Assembly (NCBI GenBank): GCA_030604325.1
Contig: JAUVWC010000102.1
Coordinates: forward strand, 1 to 5,771
Origin: Candidatus Zixiibacteriota bacterium
GTDB taxonomy: Bacteria; Blakebacterota; Blakebacteria; Blakebacterales; Blakebacteraceae
Reading direction: 5' to 3'
DNA: 5,771 nucleotides
Within the stretch, counting starts at the first letter, position 1, and the number at the start of each line of letters is the position of its first letter. Shown one piece after another: positions 1 to 5,057 of the stretch. The position numbers and the translations under genes were made by a program. The notes below the pieces were generated by a model. That model did not search any database, was not told where the DNA came from, and saw only the letters and a program-made list of their open reading frames with translations.

Positions 1-43
1 GCTGAGAGCGGAGGGTAACCGCATCCAGGGTAAGTAGCGGCAT
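1..43 (-). CDS. Start of next operon gene, perhaps an ABC (ABC-F-like) ATPase; cut by window edge
   Basis: An ATG at 43 shares its first base with the mgtE TAA (TAATG), a classic termination-reinitiation junction, and a G-rich stretch (GGGGCCGGG) just upstream could serve as a ribosome binding site. The frame stays open to the left edge and encodes MPLLTLDAVTLRSQ. The pattern M-x-L-L-T-L-x-x-V-x-L resembles the N-terminus of ABC ATP-binding proteins, especially ABC-F factors (Uup/EttA type). Fourteen residues are too few for a firm family call; the tight junction is the stronger evidence that a gene begins here. Confidence 0.4.
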   Translation of the reverse strand, partial: MPLLTLDAVTLRSQ

Positions 44-1434
44 TACCCGGCCCCGAAGGCCTGCAGTAGAATCGAAGCCAGAGCGAAATAGATGAGAAGC
101 CCGATGATATCGTTGGACATGGTCATGAAGGGACCTGAGGCCAGCGCCGGATCGGCTTTAAACCGGTCGAGTACGATCGGCACAACTGCACCCAGGGTGG
201 CGGCAAAGATGATGGCCGTCAGCATGCTCAGCCCCACAATCAGACCCAGCTCCGCCATTCCCTTCCACAGCCAGGCGATGATCCCCACAGCCAGCCCACA
301 CGCGATCCCCAGCACCAACCCCACCCGGAGCTCTTTGAAAATGCGTTGACCGATGTGGATCAGATCCGCCTGCCCGGTGGCGAGCCCGCGTACCACTATC
401 ATGGAGGACTGCAGGCCGATACTCCCGCCGATGGCCATGACTACCGGTAGGAAGACGGCGAGGACGATATACTGCTCCAGAAGGTTCTCATGGTTGTCGA
501 TGATGAATCCCGCCACCAGCGCGCTCACCAGACCTATGAGTATCCAGGGCAGCCGGCTGCCGGCAACGCGCACGGAAGAGCGCTCGATAAGATCCTCATC
601 CCCCACACCGGCCACACGCCGCAGGTCCTCCTCGATCTCCTCCTCCAGCACATCGGCGATATCGTCGTGGGTGATCCGGCCCACCAGCTTCCCATCACCA
701 CCCACCACGGGTATGGCCGCCAGGTCGTACTGCTGGACCAGGTGTGCCACATCTTCCTGGTCCATATCCAGCGGGACAGAAATCACATCGACATTCATCA
801 GGTCGGCTACCAGAAGCGATCCCCTGGCGAGAATAAGGTCGCGCAGCCGCAGCAGACCCACCAGTCTCTCCTCATCATCCACCACATAGACGTAGTAGAG
901 TGCCTCGACCTCCTCTGCCGCCAGCCGGATAGCCTCGACCGCCTCATCAACCGTCGCCCGCTGGTTGACGGCGACGAAATCCAGTTCCATGCGGCCGCCG
1001 GCAGTGTCCTCCTCGTGCACGAGGAGTTCCTCGATTTCCTCCCGCTCCTGAGGGGCGACGTGGCTGAGCACTTCCTCGGCGGCCTCTTTGTCGAGGTCAC
1101 CCACCAGGTCGGCCGCATCGTCGGTGGGCATCTCCTCCACGAGGGTAGCCAGCTCGCGGGGATCAACCAGTTCGAGTAGCGGGGTGCGGGCCGCCTCTTC
1201 CATTTCGGCGAGGATGTCGGAAGCCGTCTCCATGTCGAGCAGACTCAACACGCGCGCCGCGTCCTCAGGATCCATCACGTCGAGGACATCGGCGGTATCG
1301 GCGTGGTGCACACCGATCAGGAGGTTGCGGATCGAACCGGCGCCGGCTTCTCCCTGTTCCAGCAGGTGATCGAGGGTGCTTATCAGCTCCCTTTTGTGCT
1401 CTTCCAGATCTTCCGGTGTTCTGCGCATAACCAT
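43..1434 (-). CDS. mgtE: Magnesium transporter MgtE
   Basis: Inner-membrane Mg2+ channel/transporter gated by cytoplasmic Mg2+ sensing. With the ATG at 1434 the product has 463 residues, close to the usual 450. Domains: a Glu/Asp-rich superhelical MgtE_N domain (about 35-138) ending in the linker EEDTAGGRM (141-149); a CBS pair (about 150-270, second CBS with AAIPVVGGDGKLVGRIT); then five membrane helices at about 295-312, 322-347, 369-390, 396-422 and 442-460. The conserved DPALASGPFMTMSNDIIGLL block at 428-447 includes D442, equivalent by motif to Asp432 of Thermus MgtE, the pore Mg2+ ligand. The TM2-TM3 signature reads GGSIGLQSS (336-344), with Ser where the family usually has Asn. The start is uncertain: 1434 lies 7 nt after the ftsB stop with only a weak GAG; ATG 1428 is nearly as good; ATG 1488 has a purine-rich run upstream but overlaps ftsB by 47 nt and adds 18 residues unlike MgtE. 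Its TAA overlaps the next ATG (TAATG). Confidence 0.95.
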   Translation of the reverse strand: MVMRRTPEDLEEHKRELISTLDHLLEQGEAGAGSIRNLLIGVHHADTADVLDVMDPEDAARVLSLLDMETASDILAEMEEAARTPLLELVDPRELATLVEEMPTDDAADLVGDLDKEAAEEVLSHVAPQEREEIEELLVHEEDTAGGRMELDFVAVNQRATVDEAVEAIRLAAEEVEALYYVYVVDDEERLVGLLRLRDLILARGSLLVADLMNVDVISVPLDMDQEDVAHLVQQYDLAAIPVVGGDGKLVGRITHDDIADVLEEEIEEDLRRVAGVGDEDLIERSSVRVAGSRLPWILIGLVSALVAGFIIDNHENLLEQYIVLAVFLPVVMAIGGSIGLQSSMIVVRGLATGQADLIHIGQRIFKELRVGLVLGIACGLAVGIIAWLWKGMAELGLIVGLSMLTAIIFAATLGAVVPIVLDRFKADPALASGPFMTMSNDIIGLLIYFALASILLQAFGAG

Positions 1435-1441
1435 AGGCTGC

Positions 1442-1795
1442 TCACAGGTGGCTGCCGGCCGAGTCGGGCCCGGCCAACCGATAAACATGCTCCCCCTTCT
1501 TCACCATCCCATACTTCTCCCGCGCGATCCGTTCCAGGGCAGCGTCGTCATCCAGCTCTCCCCTCTGGGCCTCAAGTGCCGCCTTGCGAGCCTCGAGATG
1601 CTCGATACGGGTTTCGATGGCGGCGGCTTCACGACCGAGCCTCCAGCGCCGCAGAAGGCCGAAATCGCTCAGAATGAGCAGATAGAAGAGAACGGCTCCC
1701 ACCCCGATCCACACGATCCTCCGGACCGGGCCCCGCTCCGGTATCAGGCGGCGCCTGAAGTGGGCTGACTCCGGCCGGGCCGAACGCGGACTCAT
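1442..1795 (-). CDS. FtsB/DivIC-family septum formation initiator
   Basis: Small bitopic divisome protein that, in the known families, pairs with FtsL and FtsQ (DivIB) to activate septal peptidoglycan synthesis at the inner membrane. The 117-residue product has a basic, Arg/Pro-rich cytoplasmic N-terminus (1-26), one membrane segment at about 27-43 (IVWIGVGAVLFYLLILS), a coiled coil at about 53-81 (REAAAIETRIEHLEARKAALEAQ region), and the family's closing block LERIAREKYGMVKKGEHVYRL at 87-107, where AREKYGM and the following 'GE' are typical of FtsB/DivIC. Its ATG overlaps the stop of the eno remnant (ATGA), and no good Shine-Dalgarno precedes it, so translation may depend on coupling. ftsB/divIC downstream of eno is a recurring gene order in bacteria, which supports both calls. 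The 26-residue N-terminal extension is longer than in E. coli FtsB. Family sure; choice between the ftsB and divIC names is a matter of lineage. Confidence 0.9.
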   Translation of the reverse strand: MSPRSARPESAHFRRRLIPERGPVRRIVWIGVGAVLFYLLILSDFGLLRRWRLGREAAAIETRIEHLEARKAALEAQRGELDDDAALERIAREKYGMVKKGEHVYRLAGPDSAGSHL

Positions 1796-1911
1796 CGTCT
1801 GCAGCGGGCGATCGCCCCGGATCCACCCGCGAGCAGCACTTCCACTTCCATAGTGGGACTGCCACGTGAATCGAGGATCTCAATAGCGTCGATGGTATCA
1901 ATAGTGGTCAT
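1792..1911 (-). pseudogene. eno: Enolase remnant: N-terminal ~33 codons only
   Basis: A 39-codon frame starts with ATG 1 nt after the preceding stop and reads as the start of phosphopyruvate hydratase: AIEILDSRGSPTMEVEVLL matches the universal enolase opening (A-x-E-I-L-D-S-R-G-N-P-T-V-E-V-E-V), with Asn to Ser and Val to Met changes. Homology continues to about GSGAIAR and then stops; the expected A-V-P-S-G-A-S-T-G loop is absent. Only CRR and a TGA follow, overlapping the ftsB ATG in ATGA. A full enolase has about 430 residues, so some 390 codons are gone, with all metal and substrate ligands. The other two frames after the break do not resume enolase, so this is a deletion and not a frameshift. 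The remnant cannot be an active enolase. It could still be translated as a short leader that couples ribosomes to ftsB, which lacks its own clear ribosome binding site. Identification of the remnant is firm; whether the deletion is biological or an assembly collapse cannot be told here. Confidence 0.85.
1806..1817. repeat. 12-bp perfect palindrome at the eno breakpoint
   Basis: GGGCGATCGCCC is its own reverse complement and covers the codons where enolase homology ends. It is flanked within 26 bp (1799-1824) by two more 6-bp palindromes, GGATCC and CTGCAG. The placement at the breakpoint is what makes it notable; a role in the deletion is inference, and it may be chance in GC-rich DNA. Confidence 0.5.
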
Positions 1912-1912
1912 G

Positions 1913-3022
1913 TTACTGTCTACGGCCGCCTTCCTGCCGTGTGCCCAGCTCCAGGCTAACGCCGAGTCTCTGCCTGCCTCCGAGAAACTGGCGGGCGGGA
2001 TCCGGGTCGTAGGTATACGCATAATCCAGACGCCAGCTCGAAAGCGCGAATCCGATTCCTGCCGAAACGGTGCTCCAGCCTTCACCCTGGCGGGTGCCCA
2101 GGCGCAGGCGAAGCACATCCCAGGCGGCCTCCACGCCCAGGCGGAACTGAGCCCAGTCGTCGGCCGGTTTCCATACATCACCGCCGGCGTCCAGAGACCA
2201 CTCTCCCCACTGCAGTGGCCGGGCCAGCGCTACACCTACCGCCATACTCCAGGGCAGCCGCGGTCGTTCCTGCCCCAGCGCGCCCATCGAACCCAGGTTA
2301 CGTACAGCCATACCGGCCTGCAGGCGCCCCTCCCATACCGGCAGCGGGACCTGAACTCCGACATCCACGGCGGCGCCGAATGCATCGGCCAGGTGGAGCT
2401 TCTCATAGATGCCCTTCACCGCCACCCCGATCCCGCCTCCATCCAGAACGGGCAGGCCCAGCCCGATCCCGGCCGATATATCGTGGGCCGTGCCAATGGC
2501 CAGCGGCTCCGGCGCCGGTTCTTCGCCGTACACTTCGATATCGCCCACGCTGCCGTAGACGACCTGCAGGGTGAGGCCGAATCCACGCCAGCTGGTGCCA
2601 TACTGCAGCGCCGTCTGCCGCACCCCGCCCAGCAGGCGGGCGCCGGAGAGAGTCAGCGTGGGCCCCGAGCCGGCACTACCGGCCAGGTATGAGGCGGCCG
2701 CCGGGTTCCAGTAGACGGCATCCCCATATCTCTGCCACGCGGTGAGCCCTTCGGAGAGCGCCGCCCCCACCGGTCCCAATCCCACGTTCAGTAGCGTTAC
2801 ACTGTACTTGCCTGCCTTGGGGTGAACCTCCTGCGCCAGAGCGGGCCCTGCGGCGGAGGCGAGCAACATGGCAACCATTCCGCCGCTGGTGAAAGCCCAC
2901 CGCACAAGTCGCCACCCGAGGAGCCGCGACCGATTCCCCTGTCCATGATAGGGAGGGTGCCCGACGGCCTCAGGGCGACCACGAGACCTTGCTCCAACCC
3001 GGTTCACCCACGCACCGTTCAT
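1913..3022 (-). CDS. PorV/PorQ (UPF0164)-like outer-membrane beta-barrel protein
   Basis: Predicted outer-membrane barrel of the broad PorV/UPF0164/FadL-like group; substrate and role are unknown. The 369-residue product has an n-region of about 40 mostly polar, Arg-rich residues, a hydrophobic core ending ASAAGPALA, and a probable signal peptidase I site after A63, leaving about 306 mature residues. The family N-terminal pattern follows: glycine-rich NVGLGPVGAALSEG at 79-92, then GDAVYWNPAA at 100-109 (the typical 'D-x-x-x-x-YWNPAG' block). The rest alternates polar and apolar residues with many Gly, Trp and Tyr, as in antiparallel barrel strands; the last strand is near LGVSLELGTR, followed by a short basic tail rather than a terminal aromatic. 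The start overlaps the larC stop (ATGA) and has a good GAGGA site. A GTG at 2905 would give a standard-length signal peptide and is the alternative start. It probably precedes a single-nt gap to the eno remnant. In Bacteroidota, PorV works with type IX secretion, but nothing here shows that. Confidence 0.75.
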   Translation of the reverse strand: MNGAWVNRVGARSRGRPEAVGHPPYHGQGNRSRLLGWRLVRWAFTSGGMVAMLLASAAGPALAQEVHPKAGKYSVTLLNVGLGPVGAALSEGLTAWQRYGDAVYWNPAAASYLAGSAGSGPTLTLSGARLLGGVRQTALQYGTSWRGFGLTLQVVYGSVGDIEVYGEEPAPEPLAIGTAHDISAGIGLGLPVLDGGGIGVAVKGIYEKLHLADAFGAAVDVGVQVPLPVWEGRLQAGMAVRNLGSMGALGQERPRLPWSMAVGVALARPLQWGEWSLDAGGDVWKPADDWAQFRLGVEAAWDVLRLRLGTRQGEGWSTVSAGIGFALSSWRLDYAYTYDPDPARQFLGGRQRLGVSLELGTRQEGGRRQ

Positions 3023-4284
3023 AGGGTATCCTCGTCTTCCTTCTCCTCAGTCTTCTTTTCCACCGTCAGCGAGCCGTCGACGGTTGCGGCCCGCCCAACC
3101 TCAGCGTAAACATCCGCCAGAGGCACTTCGTGCTGAAGGGCGGCCGCGCGGCACGCCTCATATTCGGGCCGGACGCGCCACCGGCTCTCTCCGGGCAGGC
3201 GGGAGCACTTTACGTGAAGCGGCCCAAAATTTGTCGCCAAAACCCCCCTTGCGCGGGGAAGGATGCGCCGGTCCGCCTCGGTTATGCGCATCCCCAGGGT
3301 GCCGGTCTCCTCAAAGATCAGGCGCTCCAGAACCGCCAGGTGGTGGTGATCACCCAGGACCGTCAGCTGGAGACCCGGGCGTCCTTTCTTCATCACCACC
3401 GGGGTCAGGTAGGCATCCCGCGCACCCGCATCGAGAAGGCGATCGATCAGGTGCGGCCAAAGCTCTGGAATAGCGTCATCCACGATTGTTTCCAGGATCA
3501 CGACCCGATCGCGGTTTGTCGCGGTCGGCTCGATGGCACTGCCCACTGTCGCCCGCAGTACGTTAGGACGGCCGGCCAGATGGCGTGTTCCCGCTCCGTA
3601 GCCCACCCGCTCCGGAATTAATTCCACCTCGTTGGTGAAGGAATCCACCAGGCACACGAGCAGGGCCGCACCGGTGGGGGTAACCAGTTCGAAGGGGATA
3701 TCGACCCGGCTGAGCGGTACCCCCTCCAGCAGATAGGCCGTTGCCGGAGCGGGTACGGGTAGCACTCCGTGGGTAGACTGCACTTCGCCGTGTCCTTCAC
3801 AGGGCGGAGCCGACAGCACCCTCTCCACCCCCAGATAAGCCACAGCAGCGACGCTGCAGACTACATCCACCACCGCATCTATGGCGCCTACCTCGTGCAG
3901 ATGAACTCTCCCCGGGGTTGTGCCGTGCACCCGGGCCTCAGCCTCAGACAGCCGGCGGAATACCTCGCCCGCCCGCTCGCCGATCCCCGGCTCGAGTGAC
4001 GAGGTATCCAACCGGCCGAGCACCTCTTCGACGGTGGTACCTCCGGCTGCCTCCGCACCGGTTTCATGCGGGGCCTCGAGCTGCCCGTCGACAAGCACAT
4101 CCACCTTGGTGGCAGTTATACCGCCCCGCTCCGTCTTCGAGACGCGCAGTTCCACCCGGTCTCCGAGACCCAGTGCCTCGACCTGCCGGTCGAGTTCGGC
4201 CTGGGGAACACCCAGATCGAGAAGCGCCCCCAGAAGCATATCGCCGGAAATACCGGTGAACGGTTCGAGAAACAGGATCCTCAC
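3019..4284 (-). CDS. larC: LarC, nickel-pincer nucleotide cyclometallase (nickel insertion)
   Basis: Last step of NPN cofactor synthesis: CTP-dependent insertion of nickel into pyridinium-3,5-bisthiocarboxylic acid mononucleotide, in the cytoplasm. The 421-residue product is full length for a one-piece LarC. Motifs in order: FTGISGDMLLGALLDLG at 9-25, HLHEVGAIDAVVDVV at 128-142, HGVLPVPAPAT at 172-182, ELVTPTGAA at 199-207, YGAGTR at 229-234, PNVLR at 240-244, ETIVDDAIPE at 265-274, TPVVMKKGRPG at 294-304, FEETGTLGMR at 324-333 and a late PEYEACR at 373-379. Both halves that Lactobacillus plantarum splits into larC1 and larC2 are in one frame, so no frameshift is needed. The GTG at 4284, in a 4-nt GTGA overlap with the larB stop, matches the family N-terminus (usually M-K/R-I-L). 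In-frame ATGs at 4302 and 4380 lack a good ribosome binding site and would add non-homologous residues. The last dozen residues are a Lys/Glu/Asp-rich tail whose codons hold the next gene's ribosome binding site. Confidence 0.95.
   Translation of the reverse strand: MRILFLEPFTGISGDMLLGALLDLGVPQAELDRQVEALGLGDRVELRVSKTERGGITATKVDVLVDGQLEAPHETGAEAAGGTTVEEVLGRLDTSSLEPGIGERAGEVFRRLSEAEARVHGTTPGRVHLHEVGAIDAVVDVVCSVAAVAYLGVERVLSAPPCEGHGEVQSTHGVLPVPAPATAYLLEGVPLSRVDIPFELVTPTGAALLVCLVDSFTNEVELIPERVGYGAGTRHLAGRPNVLRATVGSAIEPTATNRDRVVILETIVDDAIPELWPHLIDRLLDAGARDAYLTPVVMKKGRPGLQLTVLGDHHHLAVLERLIFEETGTLGMRITEADRRILPRARGVLATNFGPLHVKCSRLPGESRWRVRPEYEACRAAALQHEVPLADVYAEVGRAATVDGSLTVEKKTEEKEDEDTL
3029..3033 (-). 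promoter_or_regulatory. Shine-Dalgarno of the porV-like gene (GAGGA)
   Basis: GAGGA sits 6 nt before the ATG at 3022, within the acidic tail codons of larC. Further GGAG/AAGG-like matches lie just upstream in the same tail. It supports the ATGA-overlap start even though this leaves a long stretch before the signal peptide. Confidence 0.65.
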
Positions 4285-5057
4285 GGCGATCCGGAATCCC
4301 ATTGGCGGGCGATACGTGCCGCCGCGCAACCGGCGCCAAACCCGTTGTCGATGTTGACTACCGTCACCCCAGAGGCGCAAGAGGTGAGCATGCCGAGCAG
4401 GGCAGCAAATCCGCCAGCGGCCACGCCGTAGCCTATACTCGTCGGTACGGCAACGATAGGACGCCGGATCAAACCTCCCACCACGCTGGGCAGCGCACCC
4501 TCCATACCCGCCACTACGATCACCACTGCCATCCGGTCCAGTTCCTCTCTGCGCGCCAGCAGCCTGTGTAGACCGGCCACACCCACATCGTAGATGCGGT
4601 GTATCTCCAATCCCAACGTCTCTGCAGTGAGGGCCGCCTCCTCCGCAACCGGTAGATCCGAAGTACCGGCGGAAACCACGGCCGCAGGGCCCCGCATCGA
4701 CACACCGTCCAGCGCTCCCTGCGGGATGTAGCGCACCAGCCTGGCCACAGGATAGTGTTCAGCCTGGGGAACGGCTTCCAGGACCGCGGCCGCCTTCTCT
4801 TCATCAAGCCGGGTGGCGAGAAACACTCCGCCCTTCTCGGCCAGCTTCGCCGCAATGGCCCGGCACTGCTCGGCGCTCTTCCCCTCACCCAGCAGTACTT
4901 CAGGAAAGCCGCAACGCAGATCGCGGTATGTATCCACCGTGGCGAAATCCTCCACTGCCTCGAACGACATCTCCCTCAGTTGCTTCAACACCTGTTCCGG
5001 GTCCACTTTCCCCGCAGCGAGGTTGCGGAGGAGCTGGTTGAGATCCCCTTCAAGCAC
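4281..5057 (-). CDS. larB: LarB, pyridinium-3,5-biscarboxylic acid mononucleotide synthase
   Basis: First enzyme of nickel-pincer nucleotide biosynthesis: it carboxylates the pyridinium ring of nicotinic acid adenine dinucleotide and releases AMP to give P2CMN, the substrate of LarE. The 258-residue product has the usual family length (about 250). Its C-terminal half is a PurE-like domain. Visible motifs: the N-terminal segment DLRCGFPEVLLGEGKS at 46-61, SAGTSDLPVAEEA at 129-141, DVGVAGLHRL at 157-166, VAGMEGALPSVVGGL at 182-196, VPTSIGYG at 204-211, TSCASG at 225-230 and NIDNGFGAG at 235-243. C227 corresponds by motif to the cysteine (Cys221) reported to hold the substrate covalently in Lactobacillus plantarum LarB. 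The GTG start is chosen for its GAGGAG site and because homology begins there. It overlaps dus by 8 nt, and its TGA overlaps the larC GTG in a GTGA. Older databases may call such proteins 'NCAIR mutase-like' or AIR carboxylase, but the SAGTSD and NIDNGFGAG motifs mark LarB. Confidence 0.95.
   Translation of the reverse strand: MLEGDLNQLLRNLAAGKVDPEQVLKQLREMSFEAVEDFATVDTYRDLRCGFPEVLLGEGKSAEQCRAIAAKLAEKGGVFLATRLDEEKAAAVLEAVPQAEHYPVARLVRYIPQGALDGVSMRGPAAVVSAGTSDLPVAEEAALTAETLGLEIHRIYDVGVAGLHRLLARREELDRMAVVIVVAGMEGALPSVVGGLIRRPIVAVPTSIGYGVAAGGFAALLGMLTSCASGVTVVNIDNGFGAGCAAARIARQWDSGSP

Noticed and set aside
490..1179. 229-codon plus-strand frame opposite mgtE
   Set aside because: It mirrors the acidic codons of the MgtE N and CBS domains as His/Gln/Leu-rich sequence. 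No family features, and mgtE is certain on the other strand.
1435..1488. ATG at 1488 as the mgtE start
   Set aside because: It overlaps ftsB by 47 nt, adds 18 residues unlike MgtE, and the purine-rich stretch before it is explained by the ftsB Lys-Lys-Gly-Glu codons and sits very close to the ATG. It is not fully excluded.
1792..1830. Frameshift rather than deletion in eno
   Set aside because: Reading the other two frames past the break gives no A-V-P-S-G-A-S-T-G loop or other enolase sequence; the next gene begins within 20 bases.
1853..2692. 279-codon open frame on the plus strand opposite the barrel gene
   Set aside because: It has no recognisable family pattern, is rich in Pro, Arg, Gln and His as expected from antisense reading of GC-rich codons, and lies wholly opposite a gene with a good ribosome binding site and signal peptide.
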